This document shows, piece after piece, positions 1-8,750 of a stretch of DNA of 64,000 nucleotides. Origin of the DNA: Streptomyces sp. A2-16. GTDB lineage: Bacteria; Actinomycetota; Actinomycetes; Streptomycetales; Streptomycetaceae. The first letter of the stretch is position 1, and each line of letters begins with the position of its first letter. The stretch is taken from assembly GCF_018128905.1 (NCBI RefSeq), contig NZ_CP063808.1:2480001-2544000 (forward strand), read 5' to 3'. The notes under the pieces were generated by a model. The model had not been told where the DNA came from and did no database searches. It worked only from the letters and a program-made list of their open reading frames with translations. Both the position numbers and the translations under genes were made by a program.

Positions 1-3
1 ATC

Positions 4-969
4 GTGACTTCTACCGCCGCACTCCGCAGGTCCCTCAGGAAGAACCCCGGCGTGGCCGCCGTCGCGCTCGCCGCCGCGACGGTGCTGTTGGCGGGATGCG
101 GGTCCTCCGACGACACCTCCGACCCGCTCTCCGAGGACACGGCCGGCGCCGGCAGCGGCGACACCGTCGTCGTCGGCTCGAACAACTTCGCCGAGAGCAT
201 CCTGCTCGCCGACATCTACGGCGAGGCCTTGAAGGCCAAGGGCGTCAAGGTCACCTACAAGCCCAACATCGGCAGCCGCGAGACCACCTACGGCCTGCTG
301 AAGAACGGCTCCATCACCGTCCTGCCCGAGTACAACGGCTCCCTGCTGGCCTACCTCGACAAGGACGCGAAGCAGGAGTCGATCCAGGCCGTGGACGCCG
401 CGGTCAAGGCCAAGCTCGACTCCAAGCTGACGCTGCTGGACTCGGCGCCCGCGGAGGACAAGGACTCGGTCTCGGTCAACGCGGCCACCGCGAAGCAGTA
501 CAACCTGACCGCCGAGTCCACCCTTGCCGACCTCAAGGCCATCGCCCCGGACCTGGTCATCGGCGGATCGCCCGAGTTCCAGACCCGGCAGCAGGGTCTG
601 CTCGGCCTCGAGTCCGAGTACGGCCTGAAGTTCAAGTCCTTCAAGGCCCTCGACGCGGGTGGTCCGCTGACCCAGGCGGCGCTGAAGAAGAACACCGTGC
701 AGGCCGCGGACATCTTCACGACCGACCCCACCATCACCAAGGAGAAGTTCGTCGTCCTCAAGGACCCGAAGAACCTGTTCGGCTTTGCGAACGTGACCCC
801 CCTGGTGTACAAGTCCGGCCTCTCCTCGGAGGGCGTCGCCGCCCTCAACGCGGTCTCGGCCAAGCTGGACACCAAGGCGCTCCTCGACATGGACTACCAG
901 GTCCAGCTGGAGAACAAGGACCCGCTGGACGTGGCGAAGGCCTGGCTGAAGACGAACGGCCTCGGCTGA
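4..969 (+). CDS. Glycine betaine/osmoprotectant ABC transporter substrate-binding lipoprotein
   Basis: 321-residue extracellular binding protein of the OpuAC/ProX type, expected to capture a quaternary amine such as glycine betaine or choline and deliver it to a membrane ABC importer. An N-terminal basic stretch and hydrophobic helix end in a lipobox (LLAGC, Cys about 32). The mature domain opens with VVVGSNNFAES, has the IGSRETTY segment and ends near the stop with no extra domain. Start GTG at 4 gives a normal lipoprotein signal. The matching permease and ATPase are not downstream, so they should lie just left of the window. Family assignment is by recognition of the fold signature; the ligand is inferred. 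Confidence 0.85.
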   Translation: MTSTAALRRSLRKNPGVAAVALAAATVLLAGCGSSDDTSDPLSEDTAGAGSGDTVVVGSNNFAESILLADIYGEALKAKGVKVTYKPNIGSRETTYGLLKNGSITVLPEYNGSLLAYLDKDAKQESIQAVDAAVKAKLDSKLTLLDSAPAEDKDSVSVNAATAKQYNLTAESTLADLKAIAPDLVIGGSPEFQTRQQGLLGLESEYGLKFKSFKALDAGGPLTQAALKKNTVQAADIFTTDPTITKEKFVVLKDPKNLFGFANVTPLVYKSGLSSEGVAALNAVSAKLDTKALLDMDYQVQLENKDPLDVAKAWLKTNGLG

Positions 970-1064
970 CCTCGATCGACGACCGGCCTCGGCTCACCTC
1001 GATCGACGACCGGCCTCGGCTGATCCCGATCGGCGCGCGGCCTCGGCCGGCACCGATCCACGAC
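957..1064. repeat. Four 27-bp tandem repeats spanning the stop codon
   Basis: Four consecutive 27-bp units start at 957, 984, 1011 and 1038. Each begins CGGCCTCGG; unit 1 supplies the last codons and the TGA stop (967-969) of the binding protein, and units 2-4 diverge progressively. The rest of the 970-1119 gap shows no gene or clear terminator. Confidence 0.9.
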
Positions 1065-1119
1065 CGGCGCGGACACCCGCCTCCACGGGGGTGATCCGCG
1101 CCGTTCGCGTCCGCGCCGC

Positions 1120-2019
1120 TCACGCCCCGAGTTCCGCCCGCACCCGCGCCGCCGCTCCCACCGCCACCGCGTCCGCGCCGAGCAGCGCGGGCACCACCCG
1201 CACCGGATGCCCGCTGACCGGCGGTTCGGCGCCCAGGGCCCGCAGGATCGGTGGTGCGAGGAGCGCCCAGGCGCGGCTGACGCCCCCGCCGATCACGACG
1301 GTGGTGACGTCCAGGAGCCCCGCCGTGACGAGCAGCGCGCGGGCGACGGCGGTGCCCGCCTCCTCGTACACGGCGAGCGCGTCCGGGTCGGCGGCCTCCG
1401 CGCTCTCACGGGCGCTCAGTGCACGCCCTGTCCGCTCGGCGTACCGCGCCGCGATCGCCCGTCCCGACGCCAGTGTCTCCAGATGACCGCGCCCGCCGCA
1501 CGTGCACGGCAGGTCGCCGAAGCCCGGCACGTGCCCGATCTCGCCCGCCGCGCCGTGCGGACCGTCGTACAGTGCCCCGTCCAGCCACAGCGCCCCGCCG
1601 ACCCCGGTGCCCAGGGTCATCCCGAGCACGTGCGGCTCACCCGCGACCGCTCCGGCCGTGGCCTCGCCGCGCAGGAACGCGTTGACGTCGTTGTCCAGGA
1701 ACGCCGGCACCCCGAGCGCCTCCTCGAACGCGGACGTCACCGCGAACCCCGCCCAGTCCCGGAAGGAGTCGCTGGCGACCAGGATCCGCCCCCCGCGCGC
1801 GTCCACCACGCCCGCCGCCCCGACCCCGACACCCAGCAGCCGTGCGCCCGTACGGTCGAGCAGCCGGCGTACGGCGGCCAGCGCGGCGCCGGCCATCGCA
1901 CCCCCGCCGGCGGCCGCGGGGGTGGGCACCTCCAACCGCTCCACCACGGTCAAGTCGCCCGAGAGCAGCGCTACTTGGGTGGTCGTGCCGCCGATGTCGA
2001 CCCCGGCGAGCACCTTCAC
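1120..2019 (-). CDS. ROK family sugar kinase
   Basis: 299-residue ROK-fold kinase, likely phosphorylating the C6 hydroxyl of a hexose or N-acetylhexosamine with ATP. The N-terminal phosphate-binding loop is GVDIGGTTT (residues about 6-14); the catalytic base region is LDNDVN. The ROK zinc motif, normally CxCGxxGCxE, reads CTCGGRGHLE, so the third Cys is His; this could still bind zinc. It starts GTG at 2019 and overlaps the upstream ATPase stop by 4 bp, so it is the last gene of the peptide-ABC operon. The context suggests it phosphorylates a sugar freed from the imported substrate; the exact sugar is unknown. Confidence 0.85.
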   Translation of the reverse strand: MKVLAGVDIGGTTTQVALLSGDLTVVERLEVPTPAAAGGGAMAGAALAAVRRLLDRTGARLLGVGVGAAGVVDARGGRILVASDSFRDWAGFAVTSAFEEALGVPAFLDNDVNAFLRGEATAGAVAGEPHVLGMTLGTGVGGALWLDGALYDGPHGAAGEIGHVPGFGDLPCTCGGRGHLETLASGRAIAARYAERTGRALSARESAEAADPDALAVYEEAGTAVARALLVTAGLLDVTTVVIGGGVSRAWALLAPPILRALGAEPPVSGHPVRVVPALLGADAVAVGAAARVRAELGA

Positions 2020-3641
2020 GCGGTGGCCTCCGTCCGCCGTCGGGCCCGCCGCTCCCGTTGGACCACCGGGTCCGGCACGGGTACGGCCGCGATGAGCCGC
2101 CGCGTGTACGCGCTCTCCGGGCGCAGCAGCGTGGACATGGTCGCCCCCTGTTCCTCGATGCGCCCGTCCCGCATGACGACGACCCGCTGTGCGAACTCCT
2201 GCACCACGGCCAGGTCGTGGGAGACGAGGAGACAGGCGAACCCCAGCTCCCGCTGCAACTCGGCGATCACCTCCAGCACGGTCCGCTGCACGCTCACATC
2301 GAGCGCGCTCGTCGGCTCGTCCGCGACCAGCAGCCGGGGTTCCAGCACCAGCGCCCGCGCCAGACTCACCCGCTGCCGCTGACCGCCGGACAGCTCACGG
2401 GGGCCGCGCTCGGCCAACTCCTGCGGCAGCCGCACGAGTTCGAGGGCCTGCGCGACCCGGTCCCGACGTTCCGCCCGCGACATGCCCCGGCGGTGCACCC
2501 GCAGCGGCTCGGCCACGCACTGGGCCACACTCATCCGCGCGTCCAGCGAGGCCACCGGGTCCTGGAGCACCACACCCACACCGGACAGCAGGGCCCGCCG
2601 CTTCCGGCCCCGGACCCGGCCCAGGTCGGCCCCGAACAGCGACGCCGAGCCGGAGGCGGGCGCGATCAGCCCGAGCGCGACCCTGGCCGCCGTCGACTTG
2701 CCCGACCCGGACTCGCCCACGAGCCCGACGGTCTCACCGGGACGGACGTCGAGGGAGACGCCGTCGAGGGCCCGGACCCGACCGAACCGCACCGACACCT
2801 CACGCAGCCGCACCACCGCGGGCTCCTCGACCTCGACCGGGGGAGCGTCCTCGCCGGTGAACCTCAGCCGCGGCACCGCCGCCAGCAGCTCCCGCGTGTA
2901 GGTGTGACCGGGCCGCAGCAGCACCTGCTCCACCGGCCCGCTCTCCACGACCTCGCCCCGCAGCATCACGGCGACCCGGTCCGCGAAGTCGGCCACCACG
3001 CCCATGTTGTGCGTGACCAGCAGGACACCGGTGCCGGAGTCGGCCGCCAACCGCCGCAGCAGATCCAGGATCTCGGCCTGCACAGTGACGTCGAGGGCGG
3101 TGGTCGGCTCGTCCGCGATCAGCAGGCTCGGCGAGTTGGCGATCGCCATGGCGATGACGACCCGCTGCCGCTGGCCGCCCGACAGCTGGAAGGGGAACGC
3201 CGAGGCCCGCCGCTCCGGCTCGGGAATCCCGACACGGCGCAGCAGCTCGACCGCCTCCCGGGCGGCCTCGGACCGGGAGACGGCCCGGTGATTGCGTACG
3301 ACCTCCGCGATCTGGGCACCGACCCGGGTCAGCGGATCGAGAGCGGTGGCCGGTTCCTGGAAGACCATGGAGGCGGTCCGTCCTCGCAGCCGGGCCAGTG
3401 ACGCCTCCGACGCGCCGACGATCTCCGTGCCGTCGACCGTGATCCGCCCCGACGCGCGCGCGTTGCCCGGCAGCAGCCCCATCGCGGCGAGCGCGACCGT
3501 CGACTTGCCGGACCCCGACTCGCCGACCAGCGCCAGGGTCTCGCCGGGCCGCACCCGCAGCGACACCCCGCGCACGGCGGGCACGTCACCCGTCTCGGTG
3601 GAGAAGGTCACCCCGAGGTCCTCGATGGCCAGGATGTTCAC
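2016..3641 (-). CDS. Fused double ABC ATPase of a peptide/nickel-type importer (DppD-DppF type)
   Basis: 541-residue cytoplasmic protein with two complete nucleotide-binding domains, powering a peptide/nickel/opine-class importer. The first NBD has Walker A GESGSGKST (about 40-48), signature LSGGQ and Walker B LLIADEP; the second, from about residue 275, repeats all three motifs (LVADEP for Walker B). Each is followed by the oligopeptide-type C-terminal extension. The start is GTG 3641, which overlaps the stop of the permease by 4 bp; the longer reading frame upstream only shadows the permease gene. Most Dpp/Opp systems have two separate ATPases, so this is the fused version common in actinobacteria. 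Confidence 0.93.
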   Translation of the reverse strand: MNILAIEDLGVTFSTETGDVPAVRGVSLRVRPGETLALVGESGSGKSTVALAAMGLLPGNARASGRITVDGTEIVGASEASLARLRGRTASMVFQEPATALDPLTRVGAQIAEVVRNHRAVSRSEAAREAVELLRRVGIPEPERRASAFPFQLSGGQRQRVVIAMAIANSPSLLIADEPTTALDVTVQAEILDLLRRLAADSGTGVLLVTHNMGVVADFADRVAVMLRGEVVESGPVEQVLLRPGHTYTRELLAAVPRLRFTGEDAPPVEVEEPAVVRLREVSVRFGRVRALDGVSLDVRPGETVGLVGESGSGKSTAARVALGLIAPASGSASLFGADLGRVRGRKRRALLSGVGVVLQDPVASLDARMSVAQCVAEPLRVHRRGMSRAERRDRVAQALELVRLPQELAERGPRELSGGQRQRVSLARALVLEPRLLVADEPTSALDVSVQRTVLEVIAELQRELGFACLLVSHDLAVVQEFAQRVVVMRDGRIEEQGATMSTLLRPESAYTRRLIAAVPVPDPVVQRERRARRRTEATA

Positions 3642-4540
3642 GCCCGTCCCCTCACGTCGAAGGCGTCCCGCAGGCCGTCGCCGATCGCGTTGAACGCGCA
3701 CACGACGAGGATGATCGCCAGGCCCGGTGGCACGATCAGCCACCAGCGCCCCGAGTACGCGGCCGTCAGCCCGGTCGACAGCATGCCGCCCCAGTCGGTC
3801 TTCGGCGGCTGCACACCGAGGCCCAGATACGACACGTACGCGATGAGCAGGATCGCGTCGGCGACCTGGAAGGTGGCCGCGACGACGATCGTGGAGACGG
3901 CGTTGGGCAGGATGTGCCGGCGGATCGCCCGCCCGTGCGTGCCGCCGGTGGCGCGCAGTGTCAGCACGTAGTCCCGGTTCTTGAGCGTGAGCGTCTCGGC
4001 CCGCACGAGCCGGGACGGCACCAGCCAGGACACCAGCCCCAGCACGACGATCAGCCCGAGCGTGCCGGGACTGGTGATGGCGGAGACGACCAGCAGGATG
4101 AACAGCGCGGGGATGGCGATGCCGGCGTCGACGACCCGCATCATCACCGCGTCCACCCAGCCGCCCACGTATCCGGCGACCGCGCCCCACAGGGTCCCGA
4201 TGACCGTGGCGAGCACCCCGGCCGCGAGCCCGACGAGCAGGGAGACCTGACCGCCGTACATGAGCCGCCCGAGCTGGTCATGCCCGACGGCGTCGGTACC
4301 GAGCCAATGGGCCGAATCGGGCGCCAGGTTGACCTGGGTGAGATCGGTATGGGTCTGGTCGGTGGAGTACACCAGCGGGCCGACGAAACAGAACAGCAGG
4401 AAGAGAACGACCACAGCGCTCCCCGCAACAGCGAGCCGATTTCGCGCGAAGCGCGCTCTCAGCGGCGAGGGGGTGCGTCCCTTCGCGGCTCCGCCGCGGG
4501 GCGCGATCAGCCCCCACCGGCCCGCGCTTTGAACACTCAC
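3638..4540 (-). CDS. ABC transporter permease, DppC type
   Basis: 300-residue inner-membrane permease of the OppC/DppC class. A cytoplasmic N-terminus (about 35 residues, Arg-rich) precedes a first membrane helix (VAGSAVVVLFLLFCFVG), followed by the periplasmic loop and the conserved segment WLGTDAVGHDQLGRLMYG typical of DppC proteins. The EAA-type coupling loop lies around the LRATGGTHGR stretch. GTG start at 4540 overlaps the DppB stop by 4 bp (GTGA), indicating translational coupling. It forms the channel with the neighbouring DppB-type permease. Confidence 0.92.
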   Translation of the reverse strand: MSVQSAGRWGLIAPRGGAAKGRTPSPLRARFARNRLAVAGSAVVVLFLLFCFVGPLVYSTDQTHTDLTQVNLAPDSAHWLGTDAVGHDQLGRLMYGGQVSLLVGLAAGVLATVIGTLWGAVAGYVGGWVDAVMMRVVDAGIAIPALFILLVVSAITSPGTLGLIVVLGLVSWLVPSRLVRAETLTLKNRDYVLTLRATGGTHGRAIRRHILPNAVSTIVVAATFQVADAILLIAYVSYLGLGVQPPKTDWGGMLSTGLTAAYSGRWWLIVPPGLAIILVVCAFNAIGDGLRDAFDVRGRA

Positions 4541-5496
4541 GCCCGCCCCTCCTTCACCCGAGGATCCACAACCCGCTGCACGACATCCGCGAGCAAGGTC
4601 CCCACCACGGTCGCCACCGAGATCACGAGCACACACCCGAGCAGCACCGGATAGTCCGACGACTGGGCCGCGGACCAGAACAGCAGCCCCATCCCCGGGT
4701 AGTTGAACAACTGCTCCACCACCAGCGCGCCGCCGAACAGCACCGGCACGTAGTACCCGAGCATCGCCACGACCGGGGTCAGCGAGTTGCGGAGGACGTG
4801 CCGGAAGAGCACCGCGTACTGCGAGGCCCCACCCGCCCGAGCGGTCCGCACGTAGTCCTCCGAGAGGTTCTCCAGGGTCGCGCCGCGCATGTACCGGCTG
4901 AACACGGCGACCATGGACGCGGCCCCGGTCACCACGGGCAGCACCAGCGCCGCCGGGTCCGCGAACACCTGCCCCAGCGTGTCCCCCTGGGGTGCCTGGG
5001 AGGGGAACCACCGCAGGACCTGCGTGAACAGCAGGATCAGCAGCAGTCCCAGGAAGTACACGGGCGTGGAGTACGCGACGAAACCCAGCGTGGTGATGAC
5101 GTAGTCGGCCGGCTTGTTCCGTCGCACCGCCTGCCACATCCCGAGCGGCACCGCCAGCAGCAGCCCGACGACGGCCGACAGCACGGTCAGCACCAGGGTC
5201 TTCGGCAGCCGTTGCCCGATCAGCCGAGAGACCGCTTCGTTCAGCGTGTACGACGTCCCGAGATCCCCCTGCACCAACTCGCGCAGATACAGGACGTACT
5301 GCACCGGCAAGGACCGGTCGAGCCCCTGCTCGTGATTGAACGCGGCGATCTGGCCGGCCGTCGCCTGCGGTCCGAGGATTCCGCGTGCGGGGCCCCCGGG
5401 CAGTGCGTGCAGCAGGCCGAAGACCACGATCGTCACGATCAGGATCACGGCGAGGGCCTGAAGGAGCCGGCGGACGAGGTAGAGCACCGTGTCCAC
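4537..5496 (-). CDS. ABC transporter permease, DppB type
   Basis: About 319-residue inner-membrane permease of the OppB/DppB class. A first membrane helix (ALAVILIVTIVVFGLLHAL) starts near residue 12, followed by the typical PGG motif, LGTSY region and C-terminal membrane helices with the coupling loop RTARAGGASQYAVLFRH. The start is not certain: GTG at 5496 shares one base with the stop of the binding-protein gene (TAGTG), while in-frame GTGs at 5508 and 5514 would overlap it further. I prefer 5496 because it leaves the normal short N-terminus. It pairs with the DppC-type gene. Confidence 0.92.
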   Translation of the reverse strand: MDTVLYLVRRLLQALAVILIVTIVVFGLLHALPGGPARGILGPQATAGQIAAFNHEQGLDRSLPVQYVLYLRELVQGDLGTSYTLNEAVSRLIGQRLPKTLVLTVLSAVVGLLLAVPLGMWQAVRRNKPADYVITTLGFVAYSTPVYFLGLLLILLFTQVLRWFPSQAPQGDTLGQVFADPAALVLPVVTGAASMVAVFSRYMRGATLENLSEDYVRTARAGGASQYAVLFRHVLRNSLTPVVAMLGYYVPVLFGGALVVEQLFNYPGMGLLFWSAAQSSDYPVLLGCVLVISVATVVGTLLADVVQRVVDPRVKEGRA

Positions 5497-7241
5497 TAGT
5501 CGGTCCACTTCCACTGCGCCGGGTGGAAGTTGGCGAGCGAGTCCTGGGAGAAGCCGCCGAGTCCGTCTCTGACGACGGAGATCTGGTAGTCCGGCTCGGG
5601 CAGCCAGATCACCGGCAGGTCCTTCGCGAGGGCCGCGCTGTAGTCCTGGATCGCCCGGTTCGAACTCGACGTCGTGGAGGCGGAGACGAGCTTGTCGACG
5701 TCCGCGTTCGAGTAGCCGCCGAAGTTGGAGCCGCCGCCGGTCTGGAACAGCGAGTCACCGGTCGGGAAGGCGTTGAAGTACCAGCTGCCCGCCGTGCCGA
5801 AGAAGCTCAGCTGCCACTTGCAGATGGGCTGGCCCGAGGTGCACTGCGGGGTCTGGGAGAGCACCGAGTTGACCGGAGCCGTCCTGATGGAGAACTTGAT
5901 GCCGCTCTTCGCGAGCGAGGACTGGATCGCGCTCATCATGTTGTCGGTGACCGCGGAGCCGGACTGCGAGAGGACCTGCATCTCGAACTTGGTGCCCTTG
6001 GCGATGCCTTCACCGCACTTCGCGGGCTCGGCACAGGTCATCACCCCGCCCTGCTCGGTCCAACCGTGGCTGGTCAGGAGCGACTTGGCGGTGTCGTTCG
6101 AGAAGGGGTACGGGTTGTCCTTCTGGACCGGCGACAGGAAGTCGGAGGCCTGTCCCTGCGGGATCGGCCCGTATCCGGGTACCGCCGTGCCGTTGAGGAC
6201 GACTTTCGCGAGGGTGGTCTGGTCGATGGAGTGCTGGACGGCCTGACGGGCGTAGAGCTGCTTGAACACGGCGCCCATCGCCGGGTTGTTGAAGTTGTAC
6301 GGCATGTAGGTGATCGCCCAGCCCGACCACGGCTCCACCTTGTAGCCCCGCGCGGTGAAGCTGTCCTTCTGGTCGAGGTCGGTGGCCTCGATGTAGCCGT
6401 AGTCGACGCTGCCGGAACGCAGGGCGTTCTTCTCGGCGTCCGCGGTGGTGAAGGGGAGCAGGTTCACCGTGGGGATGTTCGCCTTCTCGCCGCCGTCGTA
6501 CTTCTTGTTGGCGGTGAGGACCACTTTGCCCGCCGTGGAGAAGGACTTGACGGCGTAGGGGCCGCTGACGGTCTTCCACAGCGGGTCGGAGGCGTACCCG
6601 GAGATGTTCTTGGCCGCGTCGTTCAGATACGTCCACGCCTGCTTGGCGTCCCGGCCCCCGGCCCAGGCGTGCTGCGGCAGCGGGGTGATGGAGTTGAGCT
6701 CGTTGGCCAGCATCCACTGCGGGTTGTAGGCCCGGTCGAAGGTAATGGTGAAGTGGCGGTCGTCGACCGTCCTGAAGGACGTCCAGTTGTCCGGCGCCTT
6801 GCCCGGGTTGTAACCCGCCCACTGGGCCTTGTTCGCCTTGATGAGGTCGAACCAGAACTTCACGTCCGCCGAGGTGATCGGCTTTCCGTCGCTCCAGTGC
6901 CGGTCGCCCAGGGTGATCGTCACGCTCTTGTTGTCGGCGGCGAAGTCGGCGGCCGTGGCGACCGAACCGGCCTTGTTCCAGGCGATCTTGCCCGTGGAGC
7001 CGTCGTAGGCGATGAGCGGCTCCCACAGGGTGTTCGCGATGGAGATGTTGTTGGTGTTGAGGTGCGCAGCGGTGCCGATCGGCAGGATCCAGTTCGGGGT
7101 GAAGTTCGCCGGCAGCGCGTAGTTGATGACGTCGTGCGAGGACGACGACGTGCCGCTCGACCCGGAACACGCGGTGAGAAGCAGGGCGCCCGCGCTGAGG
7201 GCGGCGGCGCCGGCGAAGAGTCTCGTGCGGACAGGGGACAT
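5496..7241 (-). CDS. Peptide-type ABC transporter substrate-binding lipoprotein (SBP family 5)
   Basis: 581-residue extracellular solute-binding protein of the DppA/OppA family. A signal peptide ends in lipobox LLTAC (Cys about 25) and a Ser/Gly-rich linker leads into the SBP_bac_5 domain (ANFTPNWILPIG, KPITSADVKFWFDLI, WSGWAITYMPYNF). First gene of the minus-strand operon binding protein-DppB-DppC-ATPase-ROK kinase, transcribed away from the ROK repressor at 7422. In actinobacteria family 5 proteins bind peptides but also oligosaccharides; the ROK genes and the M81 peptidase next door leave both possible. Confidence 0.9.
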   Translation of the reverse strand: MSPVRTRLFAGAAALSAGALLLTACSGSSGTSSSSHDVINYALPANFTPNWILPIGTAAHLNTNNISIANTLWEPLIAYDGSTGKIAWNKAGSVATAADFAADNKSVTITLGDRHWSDGKPITSADVKFWFDLIKANKAQWAGYNPGKAPDNWTSFRTVDDRHFTITFDRAYNPQWMLANELNSITPLPQHAWAGGRDAKQAWTYLNDAAKNISGYASDPLWKTVSGPYAVKSFSTAGKVVLTANKKYDGGEKANIPTVNLLPFTTADAEKNALRSGSVDYGYIEATDLDQKDSFTARGYKVEPWSGWAITYMPYNFNNPAMGAVFKQLYARQAVQHSIDQTTLAKVVLNGTAVPGYGPIPQGQASDFLSPVQKDNPYPFSNDTAKSLLTSHGWTEQGGVMTCAEPAKCGEGIAKGTKFEMQVLSQSGSAVTDNMMSAIQSSLAKSGIKFSIRTAPVNSVLSQTPQCTSGQPICKWQLSFFGTAGSWYFNAFPTGDSLFQTGGGSNFGGYSNADVDKLVSASTTSSSNRAIQDYSAALAKDLPVIWLPEPDYQISVVRDGLGGFSQDSLANFHPAQWKWTD

Positions 7242-7305
7242 GGTTGCTCCAGGGACAAGGGAGGCGGAAGCGGGGGTGGAGCCAGTGAACGCCCCGTCCG
7301 TTGGA

Positions 7306-7340
7306 AGAAACAGGCGCGCCGCTGTAAAAAGCCTGTTTCT
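7306..7340. promoter_or_regulatory. Perfect 10-bp inverted repeat, candidate ROK-repressor operator
   Basis: Arms AGAAACAGGC (7306-7315) and GCCTGTTTCT (7331-7340) are perfectly complementary with a 15-bp spacer, in the 180-bp gap between the divergent binding-protein and ROK-repressor genes. It lies 65 bp upstream of the binding-protein start. Position suggests the operator for the neighbouring ROK repressor; this is inference. Confidence 0.55.
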
Positions 7341-7421
7341 GCTGTTCTGGAAAAAGGACAGGGAGAGTTTTGGGACTTACGCTCGACGCCCCGACCCCGG
7401 AATTCGGGAGTAACTTCGTCC

Positions 7422-8615
7422 ATGCTTGAAAAAAGTCCGCCATCGCATCGCCGGCACGGCACCGGCTTCTCCTCCCTCGCCGAGGGCGTCCTCGAACTCC
7501 TCGCCTCCGGACAGGCGTCGACCCGTACCGAACTCGCCGCACTGCTGGGTGCCGCCCCTTCGACCGTGTCCTTCGCGGTCGGCCAGCTGCTGACCCATGG
7601 CCTGGTCGCCGAGGAGGGCACCCGGTCCTCGACCGGCGGACGACCGCGCAAGGTGCTGCGGCTCGGCGGCAGCGACGGGTACGCGGTCGCGGCCGACCTC
7701 GGTGGAAAGCACGCGCGCGTGGGGGTCGTTCACCCCGGGGGCGGCCTGACCGACGTGTCGACCGTGCCGTTCGCCACGGCGGACGGCCCCGAGGCCGCGC
7801 TGCCCGGCCTGGCGGACACCCTCCAGACCCTGATCGACCGGCACGGCCGGGACCGGCTGCGGGGCGTCGGCCTGTGCCTGCCCGGCCCGGTCGACGTGGA
7901 ACCGGGACTCGTCACCCTTCCGGCGCGCATGCCCGGCTGGAACCGCTTCCCGGTACGCGACTGGTTCGAGGAGCGCTTCGCCGTGCCGGTGGCCGTCGAG
8001 AACGACGCCAACTGCATGGCCGTCGGCGAGCACAGCGTCCGGCCCGCCGAGCACCGGCAGTCGATCATGGTGAAGGTGGGCTCCGGGATCGGCGCGGGCG
8101 TCATCGCGGACGGACGGCTGTACCGGGGCGCGACCGGCGGGGCGGGGGAGATCACCCACGTCCGCGTCGAGGCCGCCCAGGACACGCCCTGCTCCTGCGG
8201 CAACACCGGCTGCCTGGAGACGGTCGCCTCGGGCGCGGCACTCGTGCGGATCCTGCGGGAACAGGGCCTGCGGGTGGCGGCCACCGAGGACGTCGTACGG
8301 CTCGCCACCGACGCCGACCCCGAGGCCACCCGCGCGGTCCGCCGGGCCGGTGGCTACCTGGGCCGGGTCCTGGCGGCCAACGTCAACTTCTTCAACCCCG
8401 ACGCGGTCTATCTCGGCGGCATCCTCTCCACGCTGGAACCCTTCGTCGCGGCCGTTCGCAGCCAGCTGTACGAGGGCTGCCATCCCCTGGTGACACAGCA
8501 CCTGGTGATCGAGCGGACGTCGCTCGGGGCGGACGCCGGGCTGGCGGGGGCGGGTCAGTTCGCCCTGCAGCGGGCGCTGGCGCGGGCGATGCAGACGGTC
8601 ACGGGGGGCCTCTAG
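7422..8615 (+). CDS. ROK family transcriptional repressor (NagC/XylR type)
   Basis: 397-residue regulator: an N-terminal winged helix (residues about 15-75, TRTELAALLGAAPSTVSFAVGQL) fused to a ROK sugar-binding domain. The ROK zinc motif is intact (CSCGNTGCLE) and the DIGG-type loop is replaced by AADLGGKHARV, usual for regulators. ATG 7422 is the first in-frame start that keeps the wHTH. It is divergent from the peptide-ABC operon, so it probably represses that operon until a sugar or sugar phosphate binds. The nearby perfect inverted repeat at 7306-7340 is the likely operator. Confidence 0.9.
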   Translation: MLEKSPPSHRRHGTGFSSLAEGVLELLASGQASTRTELAALLGAAPSTVSFAVGQLLTHGLVAEEGTRSSTGGRPRKVLRLGGSDGYAVAADLGGKHARVGVVHPGGGLTDVSTVPFATADGPEAALPGLADTLQTLIDRHGRDRLRGVGLCLPGPVDVEPGLVTLPARMPGWNRFPVRDWFEERFAVPVAVENDANCMAVGEHSVRPAEHRQSIMVKVGSGIGAGVIADGRLYRGATGGAGEITHVRVEAAQDTPCSCGNTGCLETVASGAALVRILREQGLRVAATEDVVRLATDADPEATRAVRRAGGYLGRVLAANVNFFNPDAVYLGGILSTLEPFVAAVRSQLYEGCHPLVTQHLVIERTSLGADAGLAGAGQFALQRALARAMQTVTGGL

Positions 8616-8669
8616 AGGCGCTGGACCGTGTCCCTGCGCGGTTCCGCCGCGCGGGCACGGCCGGACACG

Positions 8670-8735
8670 ACGAACCCGCAGTCCACGAATCCGCAGCCGA
8701 CGAATCCGCGGCCGACGAATCCGCAGTCGACGAAC
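8670..8735. repeat. 15-bp tandem repeats upstream of the M81 gene
   Basis: Units of 15 bp (consensus ACGAATCCGCAGTCG) begin at 8670, 8685, 8700 and 8715, with a partial fifth at 8730. They fill most of the 135-bp gap before the M81 start. Read in the M81 frame they would encode TNPQS-like units, but the ribosome site GGAG at about 8740 places the start after them. Confidence 0.85.
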
Positions 8736-8750
8736 GACCTGGAGCACCCC

